From Nocardia sp. NBC_00416 (GTDB lineage Bacteria > Actinomycetota > Actinomycetes > Mycobacteriales > Mycobacteriaceae), in assembly GCF_036032445.1 (NCBI RefSeq), contig NZ_CP107932.1:684501-748500 (forward strand): 64,000 bases of DNA. Direction: 5' to 3'. This document shows, one piece after another, positions 1 through 8,226 of this stretch. Position 1 is the stretch's first letter; every line of letters begins with the position of its first letter. Below the pieces are notes generated by a model, which worked only from the letters and a program-made list of their open reading frames with translations, was not told the DNA's origin and searched no databases. A program made the position numbers and the translations under genes.

Positions 1-1
1 C

Positions 2-2572
2 GAGCGCGAACTCGAGGTGCTGCGCGACCGCATCAGGGAATGGGCGCAGGGATGCAAGGTGCTGATATTCGAGCATCCCGAAACACTGGTCGAACTGGCC
101 GAGCACGAATCGCACCTGGTCGACGCCGTGAACCGGGCGGCGAGATTGCGTCTGCAGGAGCTCACGAGAGAAGCCTCGTCCCATGAGCAGCTGAAAGCCG
201 CGGTGAACGCAGCGCGCGCCGCGGCGACTACCGAACGTGACCGGCTTCGGGCGGAACACGATATCGAACCGGCCGCACCGGCATGGCGTACCACCGATCG
301 AACCAGGATGCTCGGGGCCCCGTTGTGGCGGCTGATCGATTTCGCCCCAGCGACCGCTCCCGCGACCGCCGCCCGCATCGAGGCTGCGCTGGAAGCCGCG
401 GGGCTACTGGATGCCTGGGTGAGCGCGGGTGGGGTGGTGGACGGCCACGATATCTTCGCCGATCCCACTGCGCTCACGGCCGTGGCCGGCACGAACCTGA
501 CCGATGTGCTGGTCGCCGTATCCGGCGCCGGGGTACCGCCGGAGACTGTCCGGAAACTGCTGGCAGCTATCGCCTATGGTGCGCAGGTACCGCCCGGCGC
601 CGTGGCCGGCGTAGGCGCGGACGGCAGCTGGCGGCTCGGTAACCTGACCGGCACCGCCGGAAAAGATCAGCCCACCTATATCGGCGCCGCCGTCCGGGAG
701 CAGTTCCGGCAGCGCCGCATCCGAGAGCTCACCGACGAGATCGCTGAACATGATGCCGCGGTCGACGCCGCGAACGAGCAGCTGCAGCGGTTGTTCGCGC
801 AGCAGGAACTGCTCGAGTCCGAGGTGGGCGGCTGCCCGGGCTTCGACCGGCTGACCGCGGCCGAGGGCCGGCTGATCCGCGCCGAATCGGATCTGAAAGC
901 CGCCGAAGACCAGGTGCGGGAACGAGTCGCGACCCTTTCTCGCAAGGAGACCGCGGTCAAACAAGTCCTGCACGCTCTGGCGACGCTGGCCGCGGAAACC
1001 GGACTACCCACCGACACCACCGCGCTCACTACCTTGCGCGATGCGCTGGAAGACTTCAACGGTCAGGCCACGGCCTGGCTCGACGCGCACCGGGACGCCG
1101 ATTCCGCTCGTGCGCTGACCGCCACGCGCGCCGAACATGCCCAGCGTTCGGCCACCCAGGCCGCCCGAGACGCGGAGAATGCGGTACGCGCCGAGGCCGA
1201 ACACCGGGAAGCGGCGGCCGAATGCGAGGGCGTCGAGCAGTCGGTCGGCCGCGAATACCGTGACGTGCTCGCCGAGATCAACCGGTTGGAGCGGAAGATC
1301 GACGAGTACAACGACAGTATCGAGGCGCATCGGCAGCTTCTCGTCGAACTTGCCGGCGAGATCGGCGGCCTCGAAAAGCTCTGCCAGAGCAAAACTGTCG
1401 ATCTCAGCACCGCCACCGAGTTCCGCGATCGGCACGCCCGGCGCTTCCGTCATCTCGCTGTCGGCAGCCTGCCCGCCGACAGCGATCTGCCCGACCTCGC
1501 CGCATTCCGGAAAACCCTGTCCGCGTCCGACGGCGTCCGCGCCGCGCTCGATGCGGCCCGGCTCGTCGCGGCAGCCTGGCCCACCATCCCGTACGAACCC
1601 GCCAACCTGAACGACGCCGCGCGCCGCCTCAACGACTCTGTCCACGAATGCCGCACCGGGCTCGGCGGCCGCGCCGATCTCGATCTGGAAACCGATGAGG
1701 ACGTTCAGGTATTCGCCGCCGTGGTCGACGGAATCCGCGTCGGCAGCAGCGAACTGCTGCGTATCCTCACCGCGGAAGCGCAGGAGAGCAAGAAGGAAAT
1801 CACCGAACAGGAACGCCTGCTGTTCGACCGGACGCTGACCGGTGACACCCGCCGGCACCTCGCGGCCCGTATCCGTCAGGCCAACGAACTCGTCGACGCG
1901 ATGAACACCCGCCTCCGGCAGGTCCGTACCTCCTCGAACGTCGCTGTCCAGCTGGTATGGCAGGTCGGCAAAGACCTGCCACCCGGCACCAAAGCTGCCC
2001 GCGACCTCCTGCTGAAGGACCCGGCCGGCCTCGGCGACGCGGACCGCGAATCGCTGCACCGTTTCCTGCGCGGCCGCATCGAGGAAGCCAAAGCCGACGG
2101 GACGGCGACCAGCTGGGAGCAGCAGCTTGCCCAGGTTTTCGACTACACCGCCTGGCATCACTTCGTGGTGAAGATCGACCGCGGCAAAGGCGACGGATTC
2201 CAGGAGCTGACCAAGAAACTGCACGGCGCACTCTCCGGCGGCGAGAAAGCGATCGCCCTGCATCTACCGCTGTTCGCTGCCGTGGCCGCCCACTACCAGG
2301 CCGCACCACAAGCGCCTCGGGTGATCCTGCTGGACGAAGTGTTCGTCGGTGTCGACGCCGCCAACCGTGGTCAGATCTTCGCTCTGCTGTCAGCGCTCGA
2401 CCTGGACCTCGTCCTCACCTCCGACCACGAATGGTGCACATACGAGGAGCTGAGCGGTATCGCAATTCACCAGATAGTGGGCGGCGACGGCGACGAGGCC
2501 GTGACCACGGCCCGGTTCACCTGGAACGGCCGGAAGCTGATCCCCGATCTACTTCCGGACGCGCCTGAATAG
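2..2572 (+). CDS. jetC: Wadjet JetC-like SMC/SbcC-type ATPase (TIGR02680 family), 5' truncated
   Basis: This is the C-terminal part (about 855 residues) of a large SMC-like ATPase. The frame is open to the window edge, so the true start and the Walker A motif lie upstream. Counting from the GTG at 17, long charged helical stretches (roughly 190-320 and 360-470) look like coiled coil. They are followed by an ABC signature LSGGEKA at about 739 and a Walker B RVILLDEVFVGVD at about 768. The ending resembles the TIGR02680 family, which sits in four-gene neighbourhoods with DUF2397, DUF2398 and DUF2399/DUF3323 proteins, that is, a Wadjet plasmid-defence system. JetC is the SMC-like motor there and JetD the nuclease. 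The partners are not in this window, so membership rests on the family alone. The gene is convergent with the DUF222 gene. Confidence 0.75.
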   Translation, partial: ERELEVLRDRIREWAQGCKVLIFEHPETLVELAEHESHLVDAVNRAARLRLQELTREASSHEQLKAAVNAARAAATTERDRLRAEHDIEPAAPAWRTTDRTRMLGAPLWRLIDFAPATAPATAARIEAALEAAGLLDAWVSAGGVVDGHDIFADPTALTAVAGTNLTDVLVAVSGAGVPPETVRKLLAAIAYGAQVPPGAVAGVGADGSWRLGNLTGTAGKDQPTYIGAAVREQFRQRRIRELTDEIAEHDAAVDAANEQLQRLFAQQELLESEVGGCPGFDRLTAAEGRLIRAESDLKAAEDQVRERVATLSRKETAVKQVLHALATLAAETGLPTDTTALTTLRDALEDFNGQATAWLDAHRDADSARALTATRAEHAQRSATQAARDAENAVRAEAEHREAAAECEGVEQSVGREYRDVLAEINRLERKIDEYNDSIEAHRQLLVELAGEIGGLEKLCQSKTVDLSTATEFRDRHARRFRHLAVGSLPADSDLPDLAAFRKTLSASDGVRAALDAARLVAAAWPTIPYEPANLNDAARRLNDSVHECRTGLGGRADLDLETDEDVQVFAAVVDGIRVGSSELLRILTAEAQESKKEITEQERLLFDRTLTGDTRRHLAARIRQANELVDAMNTRLRQVRTSSNVAVQLVWQVGKDLPPGTKAARDLLLKDPAGLGDADRESLHRFLRGRIEEAKADGTATSWEQQLAQVFDYTAWHHFVVKIDRGKGDGFQELTKKLHGALSGGEKAIALHLPLFAAVAAHYQAAPQAPRVILLDEVFVGVDAANRGQIFALLSALDLDLVLTSDHEWCTYEELSGIAIHQIVGGDGDEAVTTARFTWNGRKLIPDLLPDAPE

Positions 2573-2653
2573 TGAACAGGCGCGCCGGCCCGTTTTCCTC
2601 GGCAGCTGCGCGAGCCCGCTGTCACCGGCGGCACGTGGTACTCGCCGCCGGAT

Positions 2654-4144
2654 TCACGCTGCGGTAGGTGCGGGTGGTGCGTGCGTTCGCAGCCATCGCC
2701 GGTGTCCTTGCCGGGCGTGCTCCTCGCGGGCATGGATTCGTAAGAGCGTCTCGGCGAGGAGCTCCCCGGCCCGGTGTCTGTGGTTGATCCGTGGGATCCC
2801 CTCCGGATCGATATGCTGTGGCGCGATCCATACGGTGCGTCCCGCATACGGGGACCGGGGCCCTTCTGTCTTCGTTTTCCACCCGCCGGGCCCGTCGTGG
2901 ATCAACGCGTGGCAGGAGTCGCAGGCCAGAGTCAGGTTTGTGACGTCTGTAGTCCCGTTCCTGCGGTACTCGAGGACGTGGTGGACGGCGCACAGGCTCG
3001 CCGGGGCGTTGCAGCCCGGCCGAGAACAGCCCTTCAGCGCGGCAATCAACGCCAAACGTTGTGCGGGCGAGGCGAGGCGTTTCACCCTCCCCAGGTGCAG
3101 CGGCATTCCCGCATGATCGAACACCGCCAGCCAGGGTTGTGACCGTTCGGCCAAGGCCAATGCATCCCGCAGCGGCACAGTGCCACCGGTCGCGGTGGTC
3201 GCCACCCCGGAGGCATTTTCCAGATCATCGACTTTCATCGTGAGGATGGTCGCGACGGGCACTCCGCGGTGCGTCCCGAGCCGGTCGGCGATGACACCGG
3301 AGTGCAGAAGGGTTTTCAGCGCGTCGTGATTGCGCTGTGCCGGAGTGCGGTGGTCGCGGGCTGTGGCGTCCGCGGGCGCGGCCGGGTCGGCGCGATCGGC
3401 ATCGACCTGTGGACCGGCGGGGTCGTCGGGATTACACATGCCGGGGCGAGCGTATTTGGCCAGTACGGGATCCAGCAGCGCCCGCAATACCGGGTCGATC
3501 TCTCCCCGGATAGGGCTCATCCCGTCGGGGCGTTGCCTGCCCAGGGTGATGCCGCGCATCCGGGCACGGTCTGTGTTGGTGGTGAGTCGGCCATCGGGGT
3601 CCAGATACGCGAGGATCCGATCACCGATCCTGCCGATATCGTCCGGTGAACCGGAGCGGGCGAACTCGGCCAGAATCTGCTCCGCCGCTTCCCTGTCCTG
3701 GTGCGTGGCACCGCGCGGGACCCGGTTCACCACCGAGGCGATCCCGCGAGCGTGGTCGGCGGAGATCTCCCCTTCCGCCAATGCCTTTGCGGTATGCGGC
3801 AATCGGGGCGGTACCGGATAACCGGCCATGTCGTGGAAGGTGGCAACCCATGCTGCTTGATGCACCCGAGCACCGGCGTCCGCGCCGGCCAGCCGGAGGG
3901 TCTGCATCAGGAAGTTCTTCAGCGACTTCGCGCCGAGCCGGGCAGGCAACGCTCGCTCACTGGCTTCCACCAGCAAGCGATGCTGCACCGAAGTCAGCAG
4001 CCGGGCGCACCGTTCCACCTCCCGTATAGCCGCGAGGACTTCGTCATCCGACAGCGCGGTGAGTGGCAGTGTGGTCAGACGCGTGACCGTCGTGTGCAGT
4101 GCGCCGGTGGTTTCGCCACCCTCTCCCCATCCCCCCGAATGCAT
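2654..4144 (-). CDS. DUF222 / HNH endonuclease domain protein (13E12 repeat family)
   Basis: A 496-residue protein with the usual layout of mycobacterial/nocardial 13E12-type proteins. A helical DUF222 domain covers roughly 20-350, and a C-terminal HNH nuclease (about 385-430) has CSRPGC, the AVHH histidines, NLTLACDSCHALIH and conserved Asn. The family is multicopy and repeat-associated in these genera; a homing-type or DNA-processing role is assumed but not established. The ATG at 4144 has no clear ribosome-binding site and lies inside the duplicated leader (4129-4205), so the start is uncertain. The 5' end overlaps the tail of the upstream minus-strand gene by about 100 bases. Confidence 0.85.
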   Translation of the reverse strand: MHSGGWGEGGETTGALHTTVTRLTTLPLTALSDDEVLAAIREVERCARLLTSVQHRLLVEASERALPARLGAKSLKNFLMQTLRLAGADAGARVHQAAWVATFHDMAGYPVPPRLPHTAKALAEGEISADHARGIASVVNRVPRGATHQDREAAEQILAEFARSGSPDDIGRIGDRILAYLDPDGRLTTNTDRARMRGITLGRQRPDGMSPIRGEIDPVLRALLDPVLAKYARPGMCNPDDPAGPQVDADRADPAAPADATARDHRTPAQRNHDALKTLLHSGVIADRLGTHRGVPVATILTMKVDDLENASGVATTATGGTVPLRDALALAERSQPWLAVFDHAGMPLHLGRVKRLASPAQRLALIAALKGCSRPGCNAPASLCAVHHVLEYRRNGTTDVTNLTLACDSCHALIHDGPGGWKTKTEGPRSPYAGRTVWIAPQHIDPEGIPRINHRHRAGELLAETLLRIHAREEHARQGHRRWLRTHAPPAPTAA

Positions 4145-4859
4145 GTTCGAACCCTATCGCATCTTCGCTGGTAGCGGTAGAGCGAGTCGATGACTCAACT
4201 GCGCCACGGCGCTCGGGATCAGTGGCCGCTGAGACCCATGCGTCGAGTCCGCCGTAGATATGGGCTTCTCGGCGTTGCGGCGCGTGCAGGCCGACAGCCT
4301 CACCGTTGTAGATGGCGATGAGTGAGTCTTCGCCCCGCCACCATGTGTCGGTGAGTCCCTGGACTTCGGGTACCGGTTCGAATCCGTCGAGGTTCAGACG
4401 TCCGACGGCCTCGCCCTTGATCTTCGTGATGGTTTGGGCCCAATAATTGGCGTGGTAGGCCAGTGCGAGAGCTTCCACCCATCCCTGTATGCCGGCATGC
4501 AGAGGGGTCCAACGGTCGGCGTCGATTCCGAATTCGCCACCGGGCCCGATCATGAATCCGTAGGCCATGGATACTCGGTCGTCGCCCGCCCCGAAGTACC
4601 ACCCGTCGGTGCCCGGACTTTCGGGGACGTCGGCCTCCAGAACACGCGGTCCGCCCTCGTACGCGGGGGCCGGCGGCAGGGCGAGGCCTCCCCAGGACTC
4701 TTGGAAAGCCACGACTCGATCGATCTCCGCGGCGGGTATCCCATGCTCGAGCCAAGCCTCACGGTACGGGCGGATATCCCGGCACGGAACACGAAGCCCG
4801 TGCGTTTCGACAAAATTCCTGGTCCGGCGACTGAGGCCTGCCGGCGTTCGCGGGATCAA
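4044..4859 (-). CDS. Hypothetical protein with aromatic-rich core
   Basis: A 271-residue protein I do not recognise. Its middle reads as a soluble globular domain (FQESWGGLALPP near 50, GDDRVSMAYGF near 95, WWRGEDSLIAIYNGE near 180). It may be related to SUKH/SMI1-type immunity folds, but this is not demonstrable here. The only in-frame start after an upstream stop is TTG 4859. The last 35 or so residues are low-complexity (many His, Arg and Thr) and overlap the DUF222 start, so the natural stop may have been lost. It appears to be the last gene of a minus-strand set with 5060-5425 and 5450-6008. Confidence 0.55.
   Translation of the reverse strand: MIPRTPAGLSRRTRNFVETHGLRVPCRDIRPYREAWLEHGIPAAEIDRVVAFQESWGGLALPPAPAYEGGPRVLEADVPESPGTDGWYFGAGDDRVSMAYGFMIGPGGEFGIDADRWTPLHAGIQGWVEALALAYHANYWAQTITKIKGEAVGRLNLDGFEPVPEVQGLTDTWWRGEDSLIAIYNGEAVGLHAPQRREAHIYGGLDAWVSAATDPERRGAVESSTRSTATSEDAIGFEHAFGGMGRGWRNHRRTAHDGHASDHTATHRAVG
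4129..4205 (-). repeat. Duplicated 77-bp leader with hairpin, copy 1
   Basis: This segment is closely similar to 6302-6377 in the same orientation. Shared blocks include ATCCCCCCGAATGCA, GTTCGAA, a hairpin region, TCGATG and CTCAACTG. The hairpin arms are CTATCGC (4154-4160) and GCGGTAG (4174-4180), pairing with one G-T wobble. On the minus strand it lies across the start of the DUF222 gene. Seen directly; a promoter/operator role is inferred from its position in front of two unrelated genes. Confidence 0.7.
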
Positions 4860-5059
4860 CGGCCGTCCCGGGCTGCCGGGCCCGATTCAGGATCGATGCA
4901 GATTTCTACCATGGTGAATCCTGTTCCTTCAGAAGCGCCCTACGCATGGATGGTATTGGAGCTGCAACCAGTAGAAAAACAGCAGAGATGGAGCCCGCTA
5001 CAACGACTGCGGCCGAAGTCAGGGCGAGGCGTTTCAACTACCAGGCCTCCTCCGGGCGC

Positions 5060-5425
5060 TTACGGATTCTCCTGCAGGGTGAGGCTGTAGTACTCGATGT
5101 CGCAATCGCCGACCTGCTGTGCGCGGTCGGTCAGGCTGAGGTCCTTCGGCGAGCCGACGCCCAAGTCGCGCAAGGTGTTGACCATCATCTTCGCCAGTGC
5201 GCGGCCGTCCACCTCATCCGCACCGAAATCGACGGAGTGATAGGGAGACTCGAGCCAGTGCTCCAGCGCTGCCGGGCGGGTGGTGTGCGAGATCCAACCG
5301 AAAGAGCACGGATCGGTGATGCACTCACCGAGTTCTTCGGTGTCGTAGACGATCTCCAGTCGTTCGCCGCAGGCGAGGTGGAACACGATCGGACCGCGGG
5401 TGCCGGGAACCGGCGTACGGATCAT
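5060..5425 (-). CDS. Small hypothetical protein
   Basis: A 121-residue acidic soluble protein from an ATG at 5425, with no signal or membrane segment. It contains ACGERLEIVYDTEELGEC and a C-terminal CDIEYYSLTLQENP strand. Not a recognised family. It lies 24 bases after the frameshifted gene 5450-6008 in the same direction, so co-transcription is likely. Confidence 0.6.
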   Translation of the reverse strand: MIRTPVPGTRGPIVFHLACGERLEIVYDTEELGECITDPCSFGWISHTTRPAALEHWLESPYHSVDFGADEVDGRALAKMMVNTLRDLGVGSPKDLSLTDRAQQVGDCDIEYYSLTLQENP

Positions 5426-5449
5426 CGGTCACATCGGACTCCTCAACCT

Positions 5450-6008
5450 CTATTTCTGCTCTACGACCCCATACGAAAGCAGGCGTTCACGTGCCCGTTG
5501 GTCAGATAGCTCTGCACGGAGTTCGGGGTGTTGGTGGTAGAACTGGATCAGCCAGTACGTTGCTGCCGCGCCCATGGACAGCCGTTCGGCGTAGATCCTG
5601 TTCTTGACAACTTCGGACGGCTGACGGCCTCTGGATTCCAAATCGAACGATTCCCGTGGCGTTCGTTCGGTGTTCGGCTTCGACGCTTTTCAGGTCCGAC
5701 CACTTGATACCGGACTGGAACGAGACAACCTTCGGGACCTGTATCCCGCTCGGCGACAGCCTTAGCCGACGTGAACGTTGCCGCGCAACATAGAGCACCG
5801 CATAGGCAAGCATCAGTGCTGAACAGCAGGCAGCTACTGGGGCGAATATCCACCGCTGGCCGCTGTTCATCGGCAATACGGCATCCTCGGAAGGGGAGCC
5901 GAGGCAGATCAGGACCCCGACCATCGCTCCCGATAACGCCATCAGGGTGAGTGTTGCCGTGTGGGCGAGTGAGTGCTCCGCAATCAGTTCGCCACCGCGG
6001 CAACCCAC
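5450..6008 (-). pseudogene. Frameshifted two-TM membrane protein with PH-like segment
   Basis: Two overlapping frames together make one sensible protein. Frame A from GTG 6008 has two hydrophobic segments (TLTLMALSGAMVGVLICLG; FAPVAACCSALMLAYAVLY). These are followed by a PH/YdbT-like strand pattern (RLRLSPSGIQVPKVVSFQSG, then IKWSDLKSVEAEH) ending in ATGIVRF. The continuation DLESRGRQPSEVVKNRIYAERL to the stop at 5450 is in the next frame. The junction at about 5640-5650 is explained if a CGATT repeat unit was lost (expected CGATTCGATTTGG, found CGATTTGG). Either a real pseudogene or an assembly indel. Confidence 0.6.
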
Positions 6009-6025
6009 GCGGGTGCCGTCGATCG

Positions 6026-6196
6026 TTACCCGCTCACGACCCCGCCGGTGTGCTCCGAACCGAAACCTTGCACTACGAGGCTGAACAGATAAAGCGACGC
6101 AACGCCCACGAGTACGAACGAGGTGCGTTCCATCCAGGTCAAGCCACTACGATACTGCTCTGGTAGCGGAAAGTAGCTGTGTGCTCCCGACGTCAA
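6026..6196 (-). CDS. Small single-TM protein or second half of a frameshifted gene
   Basis: A 56-codon frame from TTG 6196 to a stop at 6026. It has a soluble start (HSYFPLPEQYRSGLTW) and one membrane helix (TSFVLVGVASLYLFSLVVQ). Its TTG overlaps the TGA of the 34-residue frame 6193-6297 in a TTGA junction. That could be translational coupling, or the two frames could be one gene of about 90 residues broken by an indel like its neighbour 5450-6008. No function can be assigned. Confidence 0.35.
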   Translation of the reverse strand: MTSGAHSYFPLPEQYRSGLTWMERTSFVLVGVASLYLFSLVVQGFGSEHTGGVVSG

Positions 6197-6297
6197 CAGA
6201 CAGCCTCGCCGAGCCGAGATCCAAGGTTTCCGAATACCCAGGCCCCCGCCATCGATCCCACCACCGACGAGACCGTTCCGACCAGTCCACCGCCCAT
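6193..6297 (-). CDS. 34-residue Gly/Val-rich hydrophobic peptide (possible gene 5' fragment)
   Basis: ATG 6297 is preceded by GGGGGGA five bases upstream, a good ribosome-binding site, directly after the duplicated leader 6302-6377. The peptide (MGGGLVGTVSSVVGSMAG at its start) is hydrophobic and could be a membrane segment. It stops at 6193, overlapping 6026-6196. It may be the amino end of a frameshifted membrane protein. Confidence 0.35.
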   Translation of the reverse strand: MGGGLVGTVSSVVGSMAGAWVFGNLGSRLGEAVC

Positions 6298-6301
6298 TGC
6301 G

Positions 6302-6377
6302 ATCCCCCCGAATGCAGTTCGAAATCTACCGCATTTTCGCTGATAGCGGTAGATCGGATCGATGTCTCAACTGAGCC
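6302..6377 (-). repeat. Duplicated leader with perfect hairpin, copy 2
   Basis: Second copy of the 4129-4205 element. The hairpin is perfect here: TCTACCGC (6325-6332) pairs with GCGGTAGA (6346-6353) around a 13-base loop. It ends at the GGGGGGA ribosome-binding site of the small gene starting at 6297. The rest of the 6298-6625 stretch holds only the divergent promoter area of the Crp-family gene; no other gene was seen there. Confidence 0.7.
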
Positions 6378-6625
6378 GGACGCGGGTCCTCCGTCGCCTG
6401 ATGTGTGTAGGCCAGAGCGCTCGGTTCAGGTCGAATGAGCCGGGCTCGGCGCCCGAAGTGGGCTGAATGCGCTGGCGAGGTCCTGTCGTGCAGATCCGTG
6501 ACCGCCGGGCCGAGTGTTTCGGAATAGCTGCTGTCACAACAGTTCTTGTGTACAGAGAAGTATCGGAATGGCGCGCGATACGGCTGCCGTGTCAGGTGGT
6601 ACGGGCCGGTGAAGGAGGGGAACCG

Positions 6626-7354
6626 ATGGCGGTGCGAACCACGGGAACGGGCGGTACCCGGGAGAACTGGCCGGACCGGACCTTCGTGTCCGGGCTGACC
6701 GAACGTTCCCGGCACGATCTGCTGGCGCTGGCCCGGCCGCACCGGGTTCCCGCCGGTCGAGTCCTGATCAGCCAGGGCGAGCGGGGTGGCCGGGTTTTCC
6801 TTTTGCGGTCGGGGCCCACGGGCGCCACCGCGTGTGTCAAGGTCACCGCGACGGCATCCAATGGGGCCGAGACGCTGCTCGGTATCCGGGTCGGCGGCGA
6901 TATCGTCGGCGAACTGGCGGCGCTGCGCGATGCCGGCCGATCGGCGACGGTCACCACCTGTACCGATGCTGTTGTCCACCGGATCCCTGGCCGAGTTTTC
7001 GTCGACTTCCTGCGCTCCCATTCGGAGGCATGGGAGGTGCTGTGCCGGATGCTGGCCGATCGGCTCGAATGGGCGAACCGGCGGCAGCTCGATTTCGGTG
7101 GGTATCCGGTAACCAACCGGCTGGCGCGGGTCCTACTGGAGTTGGTGCAGCGGCACGGTCGTATGGTCCGCGGTGGCCATCATCTCGGTGTGGCGCTGTC
7201 GCAGGCCGAACTCGGCGCGCTCATCGGTGCGCGGCCCGACGCGATCGGGCTGGCGATGCGTGATCTGCGTGCGGCCGGACTGGTGATTTCCGGCTACCGC
7301 AGCCTGGTTCTGACCGATCTCGTTGGGCTGCAACGCTATATCGATGCCGATTGA
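6626..7354 (+). CDS. Crp/Fnr-family cyclic-nucleotide-sensing transcription regulator
   Basis: A 242-residue regulator. A cNMP-binding beta-barrel (about 20-135) contains AGRVLISQGERGGRVFLL and GGDIVGELAALRDAGRSATV, the usual phosphate-binding-cassette region. A winged HTH follows (about 165-235; LSQAELGALIGARPDAI, then LRAAGLVISGYRSLVLTD). The ATG at 6626 is chosen because GGAGGGG stands 6 bases upstream; a frame extension to 6467 has no such signal. It is the first gene of a plus-strand set with a cyclase-like protein and a Pycsar effector. I infer that it senses the product of the cyclase or controls the operon. Confidence 0.85.
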   Translation: MAVRTTGTGGTRENWPDRTFVSGLTERSRHDLLALARPHRVPAGRVLISQGERGGRVFLLRSGPTGATACVKVTATASNGAETLLGIRVGGDIVGELAALRDAGRSATVTTCTDAVVHRIPGRVFVDFLRSHSEAWEVLCRMLADRLEWANRRQLDFGGYPVTNRLARVLLELVQRHGRMVRGGHHLGVALSQAELGALIGARPDAIGLAMRDLRAAGLVISGYRSLVLTDLVGLQRYIDAD

Positions 7355-7464
7355 GCTGCGGATTGCCGATTTTTCGGGTGTTCGGCCGGCTTTGCCTTGC
7401 CACTGTTGAAGCGCAAGGGATTGGGAGCGCGGAACCGCGTCCCGTACAGAACGGTGGTGGAAAC

Positions 7465-8226
7465 ATGGGTGGCGATTTCGGCCGGCAGCTGGTGGTTTCG
7501 GTGGATGCCCGCGGGTTCGGCAGCTCGAACGATCAGCGGCAGCGGGCAATACAGGCCGGTATCTTCGGGGTACTGGATCGGGCGGCGGACCGCGCCGAAC
7601 TGGATCGTTCGGCCTGGGACCGGCAGCACAAGGGGGACGGTGAACTGGCGGTTCTACCCGCTACAGTCGCCGCGGCGGAACCGGTCCTGATCGATGGTTT
7701 CGTCCGGGAACTGAACGCCGCGCTGGCCCAGCACAATCATGGTCTGCGGGGTGCGCAGCGGCTACGGTTGCGACTGGCGATCCACTTCGGCGTGGTCGCC
7801 AAGGACGAGAACGGCCTGTCCGGCCAGGCCACCGTCGCGGTGAGCCGGCTGGTGGACTGTGCGCAGGCCAAACGCGCCCTGGATTTCTACGACGACGCGG
7901 ACCTGGTTGTCGTGCTGTCCAATACGGTATTCGCGGATTCGGTGGTGCAGCGGTACACCGATCTGGATCCGCGGTTATTCCGCCGAGTACGAGTGCGGTC
8001 CAAGGAATTCGATGACGACGCGTTCCTCTTTGTTCCCGGGCACGACGTCAACGAGATGCCGCTGACGGACACCTCTCATGTCGATAGCGACCCGACTGCG
8101 CCGGAACCGTCCCGGCAGGCTTCGCGCGGCGGTGATCGGCCCCATATGCAGACCGGTAACAACACCTTCCATGGCTCGGTGACCGTGGAGAACGGCACCA
8201 TCGGCAACTCTTGGGTCCAGCGATGA
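7465..8226 (+). CDS. Diverged class III nucleotide cyclase-like protein with C-terminal amyloid-like motif
   Basis: 253 residues from ATG 7465 (GGTGG upstream). The fold signature of class III cyclases is visible: the first metal Asp in VVSVDARGFG (D14), the second in KGDGELAVLP (D58), the LRLRLAIHFGVV strand near 100, and GQATVAVSRLVD (120-131). The last keeps the transition-state Arg (R128), but the usual Asn of the V-N-x-A-x-R motif is absent. Activity is therefore possible but altered. Residues about 195-230 are a linker. The last 22 residues contain TFHGSVTVENGTIGNS, a motif repeated in the next protein. The stop overlaps the next start (ATGA). In Pycsar systems such a cyclase makes cCMP or cUMP on infection; that role is inferred from the effector at 11688. 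Confidence 0.7.
   Translation: MGGDFGRQLVVSVDARGFGSSNDQRQRAIQAGIFGVLDRAADRAELDRSAWDRQHKGDGELAVLPATVAAAEPVLIDGFVRELNAALAQHNHGLRGAQRLRLRLAIHFGVVAKDENGLSGQATVAVSRLVDCAQAKRALDFYDDADLVVVLSNTVFADSVVQRYTDLDPRLFRRVRVRSKEFDDDAFLFVPGHDVNEMPLTDTSHVDSDPTAPEPSRQASRGGDRPHMQTGNNTFHGSVTVENGTIGNSWVQR

Noticed and set aside
1004..2263. 419-residue minus-strand open frame
   Set aside because: Lies antisense inside the JetC-like gene and shows no motif.
2573..2653. Possible bidirectional terminator between convergent genes
   Set aside because: Contains GGCGCGCC, but no convincing stem-loop with a T-run was found.
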